Part shown: piece after piece, positions 16,387-25,246 of the stretch
How positions within the stretch are numbered: position 1 is the stretch's first letter
Layout of the letters: the number at the start of each line of letters is the position of its first letter
NCBI GenBank assembly: GCA_913777325.1
Contig: CAJYSA010000018.1
Location: forward strand, 1 to 32,206
DNA: 32,206 nucleotides
Source of the DNA: an uncultured Sphingomonas sp.
Lineage (GTDB): Bacteria > Pseudomonadota > Alphaproteobacteria > Sphingomonadales > Sphingomonadaceae
Reading direction: 5' to 3'
Program-made: the position numbers and the translations under genes
Notes under the pieces: model-generated
Seen by the model: only the letters and a program-made list of their open reading frames with translations
What the model was told of the DNA's origin: nothing
The model's database searches: none

Positions 16387-18957
16387 ATGCGCCACACCCT
16401 GATCGCCGCCCTGCTCGCGACCGCCGCGCTCCCCGCCCTTGCGCAGGACGCACCCGAGCGGCTGACCGTGGACATGAGCAGCGACACGGGCGCGTTCCAC
16501 GGCGGCGCGTCGGGCACGCTCTACGGCCTGTACGACGCGCGGCTGCCCCATCCAAATCTCTTAGAGGGGATCGGCCTGCGCACCGTATCCACGAAGGCGC
16601 AGGACGGGCCGCAGCATCCCGGCGCCGACGCACTGGAGGTGTCGACGCTGCTCACCGACGCGTCGGGTGGCGACACCTATATCTACATGACCGATATCTT
16701 CCGCGAATTTCCCTACAGGTGGAACACCGGCGACTGCGCGAAAACCGTTGCGGACTATATCGAGAAGCTGCGCGTCCAGGTGCGGCAGGTGAAGGCGATG
16801 CAGCCGCGCTATCGCGACCGGATCGTCTTCGTGCCGTTCAACGAGCCGGACGGCAACATGTTCGGTGACGGCCCGAAAAGCTGCAACGGCATCGCGTGGC
16901 AGAAGGATCCCACCGCGTTCGACGATGCCTGGGATCGCGCCTATCGCATGATCCGGCAGGAGCTTCCCGGCGCGCGGATCGCCGGCCCGAATACCAGCAT
17001 CCTGTTCCCCGAGGTCGAGGGGTTCCTGCGCCATGCGATCGCGTCGGATACCGTGCCCGACGTCATCACCTGGCACGAACTGTCCAATCCCGCGGCGGTG
17101 CGCGCCAGCGTGCGCCGTTATCGCGGCTGGGAAGACAGATTGTTCGCCGGCACGAAGTGGCAGGGGCGCCACCTGCCGATCAACATCAACGAATACGCCC
17201 ACAATTATCACACCTCGGTGCCCGGGCAGATGATCCAATGGGTGGCGGCGATCGAGGATTCCAAGGTCGATGCCGACATCGCTTATTGGAACATCGACGG
17301 CAATCTCAGCGATTCCGCGGTCCAGGCCAATCGCGGTAACGGCCAGTGGTGGCTGCTCAACGCCTATGCGACCATGACGGGGCACACGCTCGCCGTCACC
17401 CCGCCGCATCCCGACCAAAGCTACACACTGCAGGCGGTCGCCACGCTCGATCCCACACGACGGCAGGCGCGCGTGCTGCTGGGTGGCAAGAGCGGCACAG
17501 CCACCGTCGCGCTGGCCAAGCTGCCCGCGACGTTCGGTGGCACGGTGCGGGTTCGGGTCCGCGAGATCGGGTGGACCGGGCAATTGGGTGACTCGGCCGG
17601 ACCGAACGTCATCGCCGACCGGCTGGTCCCGGTCCGCGATGGCACGGTGGCACTGACATTCGGCGCCGATGGCGTACCGGCGTTGCGCGAGGAATCGGCC
17701 TACGAACTGGTCGTCACGCCCGACACGATCGCCCCGCCCGCGCCCGTGGTGCCGTGGCGGCGCGACTACGAAGCCGAAACCGCGACCCGGCGTGGGAGCG
17801 GGCTGAAAGTGCGCGGGCCCGAGGGATCGCCCAAGGACGTCGCGCGCTTCCACACCTCGGGCGGCTATTCGGTCGAGGGCTTCGCGACCGGCAACGACGC
17901 CGCGCTGGACTTCGCGGTCGAGGTGCCGCGCGACGGGCGCTACGATCTGAGCGTGCTGGCCAGCACCTTCAACAAGGATCCGCTGGCGGAGGCGCAAGGG
18001 CCGACCAACGTCTTCCTGCGGATCGACGGGCGCGACGTGGGCGAGTTGTACCTGCCGCTGGGCTATAAGCCGTCTGTCCTCGATCATGCCGACACCGTCG
18101 TGACGCTGACCAAAGGTCGCCACGTCTTGACGCTCGCGACGCGCAGCCGCGACGGGCGGGGGCAGGCGCGCGGCAACGCGCTGGTCGACCGGATCACCCT
18201 GACCCAGGCCGCGCCCGCCGACGCGGCCCGTGACTATGACGTGCGGGACGCCATGCGGCGCGGCGATGCGACGACCTTCTGGGTCTACAGGCCCACCGAT
18301 GCGCCGATGCGCTTGTCTCCGCAAGGCCACGGCGTGCACCACGCGCTGGTCGTCAACGGCCAACCATCGAACGGCGAGATCGCCTTTCTGCTCGGCGGGA
18401 TCAACAAGGTGGTCGTCACCGGCGCGGATGTGCGCGGGTTGCGCGTCGCGCCAGCGGCGGCGCGCGATGCCCGCAGCTACGAGGCGGAGGCGGCGCAGGT
18501 TTCCGGCACCGCGCACATCGCCGACGCTACGCTGGCCAGCGGCGGCAAGGCGGTGGTCGGGATCGGTGGTGCGCCGGGCAACGGCAACACGCTGACGTTC
18601 CGCGACGTGCGCGTCGCGCGCGCGGGCACTTATGCCCTAACGGTGCGCTTCGCCAACGACGAGCAATCTAAGGCGACGCACTACAACCCGGACCCGCTTG
18701 CCCGGATCGCGCGCATCTCCGTCAACGGTGCCGCGCCGCTCCTGGCCACCTTTCCCAACAGCTTCCATCGCAACAATTGGTGGGAACTGACGGTGCCGGT
18801 GACGCTGCGCGCGGGCGCGAACACCATCCGCATCTCCGGCGAGGAACAGCCGAACTGGGACGGCAAGACCTATGCCTCGCAGGTGTGGCCCGACGTGCTG
18901 CTGCGTTCGCGCTTCGCTCCCGACATCGACCGGATCACCGTGGCGCCGATGCGGTGA
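16387..18957 (+). CDS. Exported clan GH-A-like glycoside hydrolase with two C-terminal carbohydrate-binding modules
   Basis: The protein has 856 residues. It has a signal peptide (MRHTLIAALLATAALPALA-Q). The catalytic part (about residues 25-330) looks like a clan GH-A barrel: the Glu of VPFNEPDGN (about 153) is the likely acid/base and the Glu of ININEYAH (about 269) the likely nucleophile. Related sequences are often labelled GH39-like or 'cellulosome' proteins, and I cannot fix the family. A beta domain follows, then two modules that each start with a YEAE signature (about 458-615 and 698-856), as in CBM35/CBM6-type domains. It should act in the periplasm or outside the cell on a polysaccharide. 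It lies between the symporter and a TonB receptor (54-base gap), so it belongs to the same glycan locus. Its substrate is unknown. Confidence 0.8.
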   Translation: MRHTLIAALLATAALPALAQDAPERLTVDMSSDTGAFHGGASGTLYGLYDARLPHPNLLEGIGLRTVSTKAQDGPQHPGADALEVSTLLTDASGGDTYIYMTDIFREFPYRWNTGDCAKTVADYIEKLRVQVRQVKAMQPRYRDRIVFVPFNEPDGNMFGDGPKSCNGIAWQKDPTAFDDAWDRAYRMIRQELPGARIAGPNTSILFPEVEGFLRHAIASDTVPDVITWHELSNPAAVRASVRRYRGWEDRLFAGTKWQGRHLPININEYAHNYHTSVPGQMIQWVAAIEDSKVDADIAYWNIDGNLSDSAVQANRGNGQWWLLNAYATMTGHTLAVTPPHPDQSYTLQAVATLDPTRRQARVLLGGKSGTATVALAKLPATFGGTVRVRVREIGWTGQLGDSAGPNVIADRLVPVRDGTVALTFGADGVPALREESAYELVVTPDTIAPPAPVVPWRRDYEAETATRRGSGLKVRGPEGSPKDVARFHTSGGYSVEGFATGNDAALDFAVEVPRDGRYDLSVLASTFNKDPLAEAQGPTNVFLRIDGRDVGELYLPLGYKPSVLDHADTVVTLTKGRHVLTLATRSRDGRGQARGNALVDRITLTQAAPADAARDYDVRDAMRRGDATTFWVYRPTDAPMRLSPQGHGVHHALVVNGQPSNGEIAFLLGGINKVVVTGADVRGLRVAPAAARDARSYEAEAAQVSGTAHIADATLASGGKAVVGIGGAPGNGNTLTFRDVRVARAGTYALTVRFANDEQSKATHYNPDPLARIARISVNGAAPLLATFPNSFHRNNWWELTVPVTLRAGANTIRISGEEQPNWDGKTYASQVWPDVLLRSRFAPDIDRITVAPMR

Positions 18958-19011
18958 TCACACGACCAAATAACGACAACGAAAACACGACAAGCAAGGA
19001 GGGATGAGACC

Positions 19012-21780
19012 ATGAAGAGGACCAGTCGTTGGCTGGGCTGCGGCGCGGCACTGGCGGTTGCGACCGCCACCGCCCCGGCCAGTGCCCAGACCGCCACCAC
19101 GCAGGATCAGGCCGAGCCCGGCACCGAGCCCAGCCGCACGCCGCCATCATCCGACACGCCTGCCCCCGCGCCAGCCACCGGGGCCGACGACATCGTCGTC
19201 ACCGGGATCCGCCAGAGCCTTGGCAGCGCACAGAACATCAAGCGCAATTCCGACGCGATCGTGGACGCCCTGGTCGCCGAGGATATCGGCAAGTTCCCGG
19301 ACAACAACGCGTCGGAAGCAATCGCGCGCATCACCGGCGTTCAGGTTACCCGCTACGCCGACGAAGCGAACGGCGTGTTGATCCGCGGGTTGCCCAACGT
19401 TCAGACGACCGTCAACAATCGCGAGATCTTCACCGCCGATGGTCGCGCGGTCGCGATCCAGGATTTTCCGGCGCAGGCGGTGGCGCGCGTCGACGTGTTC
19501 AAGGCGGTGACCGCGCAGAATCTGGAGGGCGGCATCGCCGGGTTGATCGACGTGCAGTTGCGCCGTCCCTTCGACTTCAAGGGGTTTCAGCTCGCCGGGG
19601 CGGCGCGCGGCGTCTACAATAGCGAAAGCCGCAAGCTCGATCCGATCGGCAGCTTGCTGATCAGCGACCGCTGGCAGACCGGGATCGGTGAGATCGGCGC
19701 GCTGTTGAACGTATCGTTCACGCAGACACGCTATCTGAACTCCGTCCGCTACCAGGGTTTTCAGGACAATGTGCCGGCGGCGCAACAGGTTCTGCCGACG
19801 TCCGTCGGGCGCAACTTCACGTTCCCGCAGGATATCGGTCTGTTCTACGGTCGCGGCACGCGCCAGCGGCCCTCGGTGAACGGCTCGCTGCAATGGCAGC
19901 CGGCCGATAACCTGATGATCTACGCCGACGGCCTGTGGCAGGCCTATCGTAACAAGAACGCCAACGACTTCTTCGGCATCCCGATCCAGTCGAGCACGAC
20001 CGGCAGCACGCCGCCGACGATCCGCAACGCGGTGCTGACAAAGGACGGGACGACACTCGAATCGTTCGACATCGATCTGGGCATCGTCAACGGCCCCAGC
20101 AAGGAGTTCGGCGACAGCAGCACCGACACCTATCAGGGTGCGCTGGGCGCGCGCTGGGATGTCGGCAACGCGGTCTTCACCACCGACCTCGCCTATACCA
20201 AGTCGATCGTCGACAACAATTGGGGCCAGTTCCAGACGCAGACGGTGTCGCCTTTGTCGCTCTCAGTGAAGCTGAACGACAAGCGCAGCGTCAATTTCAC
20301 GCCGAGCGGCGTGGACTTCGCCAATCCCGACAGCTTCTACATGCGCGGCCTGATCGAGGATCGACGCCGCAGCGAAGGCAGCCAATGGCAGTGGCAGGGC
20401 AATCTGTCGCTGGCTACGCAATCGTCGCTGTTCCCGAAATTCCAGTTCGGGCTTCGCTATGCCGATCGTGACGCCAGCTCGGTGTACGGCTCGCGCTACG
20501 CCGGGCTCGCCAGCCTGAAGGATCCGATTTCCAAGGTGCCGACCCTGGCGCAGGGCGGCATCATCGAACCGGGGTTCCACGGCGATGACGTGCAGAAGTT
20601 CCGGTCGTGGTTCGCGCCCAACGCCTTCCTGTTCAACGACAAACTGAACGACGTCCGCGGCTATATCCGCGATGCGCTCGTCCGGGCGGGGGCGGATGCC
20701 GCAACCCGCGCGGCCTGGGCGCCGGAGGAGCCCGCCTACGCTCCGCTGTCCTCGTTCCGCGCGCGCGAACAGGTGTTCACGGGCTATGCGCAGATCCATT
20801 ACGCGTTTGACGTCGGCTTTCCGATCGACGGCATCATCGGCACGCGCATGGTCATCACGCGCAATCGCCTGAACGGCACCAACGCCCTGCCGATCAACGG
20901 CACGACGCAATTCGTGCCGATCGCATCGTCGACCCAATATGTCGATGTGCTGCCGAACATCAGCGCGCAATTGCACTTCACCGACCGGCTGAAGCTGCGC
21001 CTGTCGCGAACCGAGGCCTTGACGCGGCCGGGGTTCAACCAGATCAACCCGACGCTCACGGTGTCGCAGGGCACGATCGGCGGCAACATCTCCTACACCG
21101 GCAATGGCGGCAACCCGGATCTGCAACCGATCCGATCGGACAATTACGATGCGTCGCTGGAATATTACTTCTCGCGCACCGGGTCGGTAACGGTCGCCGG
21201 TTTCTATCGAAAGATCGAAGGCTTCATCAACTCGCTGCCGCAGATCGTCAACGTCCAGCCGTTCGGCGATATCCTGGTCTATCGACCGTCGAACGCCAGC
21301 AGGGGAGAGATCAAGGGCATCGAGGCGGCGGCCACGACCTTCTTCGATTTCCTGCCCGGCGCGCTGCGCGGATTGGGCGCACAAGCCAACTTCACCTATA
21401 TCGACGCCGAACAGATCGTGCCCGCCGCCAACAATTTCGCCGGCGGTCGTCAGACATTGCCCGGGGTGTCGAAATACAGCTTCAACGTGATCGGCCTTTA
21501 TGAACTGGGTGCGACCAGCGTGCGGCTCGCCTATAATTACCGCAGCGCCAACCTGGATGGCTTCGGCGCGCCCGGTGTGTTCACCACCGTCTATTCGGAT
21601 GCGGTCGGTCGGCTGGATCTGTCGGCCAGTTACAATCTGAACGACAACATCACGCTGACGGTCGACGCGACCAACCTGCTGCGCACGCCATACCACAGCT
21701 ACGTCAAGGACCCGCGCTATCCCCGCGACGTCCGCTGGGAGGCGAGTCTGTTCTCCGCCGGCGTGCGGTTCCGCTTCTAA
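19012..21780 (+). CDS. TonB-dependent receptor (outer-membrane glycan uptake)
   Basis: This is a 922-residue receptor. It has a signal peptide (MKRTSRWLGCGAALAVATAT, cleavage near ASA-Q), a Pro/Thr-rich linker, a TonB-box-like DDIVVTGIRQSL, and a plug domain with EDIGKFPDNNASEAIARITG and GVLIRGLPNVQTTVNNRE. A long beta-barrel follows, ending in GVRFRF. An ideal AAGGAGG site ends nine bases before the ATG. It follows the exported glycosidase gene and is probably the uptake partner of that enzyme. It is a different paralogue from the receptor at 1463: the plug segments share the family pattern but differ in detail. A strong hairpin follows the stop, so the operon probably ends here. Confidence 0.95.
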   Translation: MKRTSRWLGCGAALAVATATAPASAQTATTQDQAEPGTEPSRTPPSSDTPAPAPATGADDIVVTGIRQSLGSAQNIKRNSDAIVDALVAEDIGKFPDNNASEAIARITGVQVTRYADEANGVLIRGLPNVQTTVNNREIFTADGRAVAIQDFPAQAVARVDVFKAVTAQNLEGGIAGLIDVQLRRPFDFKGFQLAGAARGVYNSESRKLDPIGSLLISDRWQTGIGEIGALLNVSFTQTRYLNSVRYQGFQDNVPAAQQVLPTSVGRNFTFPQDIGLFYGRGTRQRPSVNGSLQWQPADNLMIYADGLWQAYRNKNANDFFGIPIQSSTTGSTPPTIRNAVLTKDGTTLESFDIDLGIVNGPSKEFGDSSTDTYQGALGARWDVGNAVFTTDLAYTKSIVDNNWGQFQTQTVSPLSLSVKLNDKRSVNFTPSGVDFANPDSFYMRGLIEDRRRSEGSQWQWQGNLSLATQSSLFPKFQFGLRYADRDASSVYGSRYAGLASLKDPISKVPTLAQGGIIEPGFHGDDVQKFRSWFAPNAFLFNDKLNDVRGYIRDALVRAGADAATRAAWAPEEPAYAPLSSFRAREQVFTGYAQIHYAFDVGFPIDGIIGTRMVITRNRLNGTNALPINGTTQFVPIASSTQYVDVLPNISAQLHFTDRLKLRLSRTEALTRPGFNQINPTLTVSQGTIGGNISYTGNGGNPDLQPIRSDNYDASLEYYFSRTGSVTVAGFYRKIEGFINSLPQIVNVQPFGDILVYRPSNASRGEIKGIEAAATTFFDFLPGALRGLGAQANFTYIDAEQIVPAANNFAGGRQTLPGVSKYSFNVIGLYELGATSVRLAYNYRSANLDGFGAPGVFTTVYSDAVGRLDLSASYNLNDNITLTVDATNLLRTPYHSYVKDPRYPRDVRWEASLFSAGVRFRF

Positions 21781-21794
21781 AGCGGACCGGCATA

Positions 21795-21839
21795 CGCCGC
21801 CGCGTTTTCGGGTTAGAGCATCCCGTAAACGCGGCGGCG
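21795..21839. terminator. 18-bp hairpin after the second TonB-receptor gene
   Basis: Arms 21795-21812 and 21822-21839 pair at 17 of 18 positions (CGCCGCCGCGTTTTCGGG against CCCGTAAACGCGGCGGCG) around the loop TTAGAGCAT. It starts 14 bases after the receptor stop codon. No T-run follows, so it may be a REP-like stabiliser rather than a classical intrinsic terminator, but it probably marks the operon end. Confidence 0.65.
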
Positions 21840-21948
21840 CGATCGCCATTGCCTTCGCCGCGAAAGTGGATATCCGCGCGGCGATGGACCGCGCCCGCAC
21901 CGCCTTCGCCATGCGACGATCATCCCGCGCGGGCGTTGACGAGCGGTG

Positions 21949-23004
21949 ATGCCAGCCCAACCGCATATCGTCGCCATCGGCACCGCCGTGCCCAGCCACG
22001 ATATCCATGACAGCTTCGTCGCCTGGGCCCGCGCGCGGCTGCCCGAGCGGGAGGCGCGCCTGTTCGACCGGATGGCCGCGCGCGCGGGCATCGCGCACCG
22101 CTGGTCGGTGCTGCCGGCGACGGACGGATCCCCGGTCGGCCCGAATGGCTTCTACGCCCGGGAACCGCATCCCGGCACCGCCGCACGAATGGCGCTCTAC
22201 GCCAGCGCGGCGCCCGCTCTGGCGCTGGAGGCGATCGCGCGCCTTGCGGAGCAGGTATCGCTCGACGATGTTACCCATTTGGTGGTGGCCAGTTGCACCG
22301 GCTTCGTCGCGCCCGGCATCGATCAGATCATCGCCCGCGAACAGGGATTGTCCACCAGCGTGGAACGGGTGCTGATCGGGTTCATGGGCTGTTACGCCGC
22401 GGTCGCCGCGCTGCGCACCGCGCGTCACATCGTCCGCTCCGAACCGCAGGCGCGGGTGCTGGTCGTCACGGTCGAGCTATCGACGCTGCACCTGCAGGCC
22501 GATCGCACGCTGGAGCCGCTGTTGGCGATGCTGCAATTCGGCGACGGCGCGGCGGCGGCGCTGATCTGCGCGAATGCGCGCGGGCTGGCGATCGGTCGAC
22601 CGTTCAGCGCCACCCTGCCCGCCGCCGCCGCGTTGATCCGCTGGGACATCACCGACCGTGGCTTTGCGATGCATCTGTCGGGCGAGGTGCCGGGACGGAT
22701 CGCCGCTGCGTTGCGCGATCCGGCGCTGATCGCGACGCTGACGGGCGGCTGCCCGGTCGATCGCTGGGCGGTGCATGCCGGCGGGCGTTCGATCCTCGAT
22801 GCGGTCGAACAGGCGTTGGCGCTGCCGCACGACGCGCTGGCCGATTCGCGCGCGGTTTTGACGGAGAATGGCAACATGTCCTCGGCGACCCTGATGTTCG
22901 TGCTGGCGCGCGTTCTGGCGGGTGCGCCGGTCGCGCATGGCATCGCGCTCGCTTTCGGTCCCGGCCTGGCCGCCGAGGGTTTGTCCTTCGCGAGCGCGGC
23001 CTGA
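21949..23004 (+). CDS. Type III polyketide synthase (chalcone/stilbene synthase-like)
   Basis: This 351-residue, full-length type III PKS carries the catalytic triad: Cys in VVASCTGFVAPGID (about 116), His in WAVHAGGRSILDAVEQAL (about 276) and Asn in ENGNMSSATLMFVL (about 309). The thiolase-like fold blocks GxxxPG are also present. Such enzymes extend an acyl starter with malonyl-CoA and cyclise it; in bacteria long-chain alkylresorcinols or alkylpyrones are common products. The ATG at 21949 directly follows an in-frame GTG at 21946, and either could be the start. Its stop overlaps the methyltransferase start (TGATG), and an FAD oxidoreductase follows, so a post-PKS tailoring operon is clear. 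The starter unit and ring type cannot be read from the sequence. Confidence 0.93.
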   Translation: MPAQPHIVAIGTAVPSHDIHDSFVAWARARLPEREARLFDRMAARAGIAHRWSVLPATDGSPVGPNGFYAREPHPGTAARMALYASAAPALALEAIARLAEQVSLDDVTHLVVASCTGFVAPGIDQIIAREQGLSTSVERVLIGFMGCYAAVAALRTARHIVRSEPQARVLVVTVELSTLHLQADRTLEPLLAMLQFGDGAAAALICANARGLAIGRPFSATLPAAAALIRWDITDRGFAMHLSGEVPGRIAAALRDPALIATLTGGCPVDRWAVHAGGRSILDAVEQALALPHDALADSRAVLTENGNMSSATLMFVLARVLAGAPVAHGIALAFGPGLAAEGLSFASAA

Positions 23005-23687
23005 TGCTCGACAAGCGCGCGATCGCCGATGAACTGATGGATGCCGACGATCTGCCGGCGGACGTCTACGCCGCGGTCGTCGCCGACCTCGCGAAGGTGA
23101 ATGTCGTGACGATGGCGGCGCGCCCGACGCTGGCGTTCCTGGCGCGCCACACGACACCGGGTGGCCGCTATCGTCTGCTGGACGTCGGCTACGGGGATGG
23201 TGACATGCTGCGGCGGATCGCGGGCTGGGGCGCGCGGCGCGGCGTTGCGTTCGATCTGGTCGGCATCGATCTCAACCCGCGAAGCGCGGCGGCGGCGCGG
23301 GCGCATACGCCGGGCGATCTGGCGATCGACTGGCGCACCGGTGACTATGCCGCGCTGGCCGGCGAGGGATGGGATTTCGTGATCTCCAGCCTGGTCGCGC
23401 ACCACATGACCGAGGCGCAGCTGGTCGCGTTCCTTCGCTTCATGGCGGCGGAAGCGCGGGTCGGATGGCTGGTGAACGACCTGCATCGCCATGGCTTCGC
23501 CTTTCATGGCTGGCCCGTGCTGGCCCGCGTGTTCGGCTGGCATCCGATCGTGCGCCACGACGGGCGGCTGTCGATCGCGCGCAGCTATCGCCCCGCCGAA
23601 TGGCCCGCGCTGCTGGCGGCGGCGGAGGTCGGCGACGCGCGCGTCATCCGGGCTTTTCCCTTCCGGCTATGCGTCGCCCGCCCCTGA
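23004..23687 (+). CDS. Class I SAM-dependent methyltransferase (polyketide tailoring)
   Basis: The protein has 227 residues. The SAM-binding motif I reads RLLDVGYGDGDMLRRIA (about residues 57-73), motif II is DLVGIDLNPRSA, and the later block WDFVISSLVAHHMTE is typical of small-molecule methyltransferases. The start overlaps the polyketide synthase stop by one base, and the end overlaps the oxidoreductase gene by 19 bases, so all three are co-translated. It most likely methylates the type III PKS product on oxygen or carbon; this is inferred from position. The N-terminal region (DADDLPADVYAAVVADLAKV) looks helical and may shape the substrate pocket. Confidence 0.88.
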   Translation: MLDKRAIADELMDADDLPADVYAAVVADLAKVNVVTMAARPTLAFLARHTTPGGRYRLLDVGYGDGDMLRRIAGWGARRGVAFDLVGIDLNPRSAAAARAHTPGDLAIDWRTGDYAALAGEGWDFVISSLVAHHMTEAQLVAFLRFMAAEARVGWLVNDLHRHGFAFHGWPVLARVFGWHPIVRHDGRLSIARSYRPAEWPALLAAAEVGDARVIRAFPFRLCVARP

Positions 23688-24751
23688 TCCTCGGCGGCGG
23701 TCCGGCGGGGAGCGCCGCCGCGATCACGCTGGCTGCGGGGGCGGCGGGCGGCGCGCGTCCGGTGGTGATCGAACGCACATCGACGCCCGGCGATGCGATC
23801 TGCGGCGGGTTCCTGAGCTGGCGAACGCTGGAGGCGCTCGCGCGGCTGGGGGTGGAGGCCGACGCGCTGAACCACGCGCGAGTGACGCGGCTGCGGCTGT
23901 TCACGCGGACGCGGATGCTCGAAACATCGCTGCCCGCCCCCGGCATCGGCGTCTCGCGCGCGCGCCTCGATGCGTTGCTGCTCGATCGCGCCGCACGCAG
24001 CGGCGCCGGGATCGAACGCGGCGTGACGATCCGAGAGATCACCGACGGCGCGGCGCGCACCGCCGATGGCGCGACGCTGAGCGCCGACGCCCTGTTCCTC
24101 GCCAGCGGCAAGCACGATATCCGCGGTAGCGCGCGCCCCGCCGCAGCGCGCGGCGCGGACCCGACGCTGGGGTTGCGCACCCGCCGCATCGGCAGCGCGC
24201 CACGACAGGTCGGCGACGCCATCGAGCTTCATCTGTTCGATCGCGGCTACGCCGGTGTGGTGATGCAGGAAGATGGCAGCGCCAACATCTGCCTCGCGAT
24301 CCATCGATCGCGGCTGACGGAGGCGGGCGATCCCGATCGGCTGCTACAGGCGCTGGCGGCGGAAGTCCCCGCGTTCGGCGAGCGGCTGGCGGGCGATGCC
24401 GCACCGATCGATGCAATCGCCAACGTCCCCTACGGCTGGCGCGCCCGCCACGGGATGGACGGACTGTTTCGGCTGGGGGATCAGGCGGCGGTGATCCCGT
24501 CGCTGGCCGGCGAGGGCATGGGCATCGCGATCGCCAGCGGCGCGTCGGCGGCACGAGCGTGGCTGGCCGGGGAGGCCGGCGCGGCGTGGCAGCAGCGGTT
24601 CGCCGCGCAGACCGCGCGTCCGCTGATGGTGGCCGGGGCGGTCCGCGCCATGGCCGAACGCCCGGGCCGCTTCGCTGCGCTCCTGCCGATCGCGGCGCGG
24701 CTAGGGGTGATCGATGCGGTCGCGGCGGCCACCCGGATCGCGCATCGGTGA
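23669..24751 (+). CDS. FAD-dependent oxidoreductase (geranylgeranyl-reductase/hydroxylase-like), polyketide tailoring
   Basis: The protein has 360 residues. It has an N-terminal FAD dinucleotide site (LILGGGPAGSAAAITLAAG), a CGGFLSWRTLEAL block and a C-terminal GDQAAVIPSLAGEGMGIA motif, as in UbiH/geranylgeranyl reductase-type flavoproteins. The start at 23669 lies 19 bases inside the end of the methyltransferase gene, and the ATG is directly followed by the FAD-binding strand, so longer starts are unlikely. In the operon with type III PKS and methyltransferase it would oxidise or reduce the aromatic product. In Streptomyces griseus the srsABC operon has the same three functions and makes methylated, hydroxylated phenolic lipids. 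The similarity is in layout and is not proof of the same product. Confidence 0.87.
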   Translation: MRRPPLILGGGPAGSAAAITLAAGAAGGARPVVIERTSTPGDAICGGFLSWRTLEALARLGVEADALNHARVTRLRLFTRTRMLETSLPAPGIGVSRARLDALLLDRAARSGAGIERGVTIREITDGAARTADGATLSADALFLASGKHDIRGSARPAAARGADPTLGLRTRRIGSAPRQVGDAIELHLFDRGYAGVVMQEDGSANICLAIHRSRLTEAGDPDRLLQALAAEVPAFGERLAGDAAPIDAIANVPYGWRARHGMDGLFRLGDQAAVIPSLAGEGMGIAIASGASAARAWLAGEAGAAWQQRFAAQTARPLMVAGAVRAMAERPGRFAALLPIAARLGVIDAVAAATRIAHR

Positions 24752-24796
24752 TGCCCGGGTCAGCCGCTGCTCCACCCCGCACGATCGCCGCTTGAC

Positions 24797-24837
24797 CGAA
24801 AAGGGGCGCGGCGGTCGCCCGCCACGCCCCTTCGCAA
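24797..24837 (-). terminator. Intrinsic terminator after rplS (possibly bidirectional)
   Basis: Bases 24801-24814 and 24819-24832 form a 14-bp stem with one mismatch (AAGGGGCGCGGCGG against CCGCCACGCCCCTT). Read on the minus strand the stem is followed by TTTT, as expected for termination of the rplS transcript. On the plus strand it follows the FAD oxidoreductase gene and could end that operon as well. Confidence 0.75.
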
Positions 24838-24860
24838 AAACCCCGACGGGGCCGCGCCGA

Positions 24861-25244
24861 TTACTCGGCGGCAGCCACCGTGCGCGTGTCGCGACGCTCG
24901 GCGATACGCGCCGACTTGCCGGTGCGGCCACGCAGGTAATACAGCTTGGCACGACGCACCGCACCCTTGCGCACGACCTCGATCGAATCGACGTTCGGCG
25001 AATACAGCGGGAAGACACGCTCCACGCCCTCGCCGAAGCTGATCTTGCGCACGGTGAACGACGAGCCCATGCCCTTGTTCGAACGCGCGATGCACACGCC
25101 TTCGTAGTTCTGGACGCGGGTCCGCTCACCCTCGACCACCTTCACGCCGACCTTCAGCGTATCGCCAGGGCGGAATTCCGGGATCTTCTTGGTTTCGTTG
25201 AACTTGGCGATCTGCTCGGCTTCGAGCGTCTGGATCAGGTTCAT
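24861..25244 (-). CDS. rplS: 50S ribosomal protein L19
   Basis: The 127-residue protein matches L19 along its length: [20 protein letters not shown], then [39 protein letters not shown] and [20 protein letters not shown]. It lies at the 30S-50S interface. It is 2 bases downstream of trmD, the ancestral arrangement, so the two are surely co-transcribed. An intrinsic terminator lies just downstream. Upstream of trmD the usual rimM neighbour is replaced by a vapBC module. The extra C-terminal tail ([15 protein letters not shown]) is a normal short extension. Confidence 0.98.
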   Translation of the reverse strand: MNLIQTLEAEQIAKFNETKKIPEFRPGDTLKVGVKVVEGERTRVQNYEGVCIARSNKGMGSSFTVRKISFGEGVERVFPLYSPNVDSIEVVRKGAVRRAKLYYLRGRTGKSARIAERRDTRTVAAAE

Positions 25245-25246
25245 GG

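Noticed and set aside
14729-16633. A 634-codon minus-strand frame opposite the GH31 end and the symporter.
   Set aside because: It is antisense to two coupled genes and has shadow-type composition.
20263-22428. A 721-codon minus-strand frame opposite the second TonB receptor and the type III PKS start.
   Set aside because: It spans the end of one gene, an intergenic hairpin and the start of another, and its composition is shadow-like.
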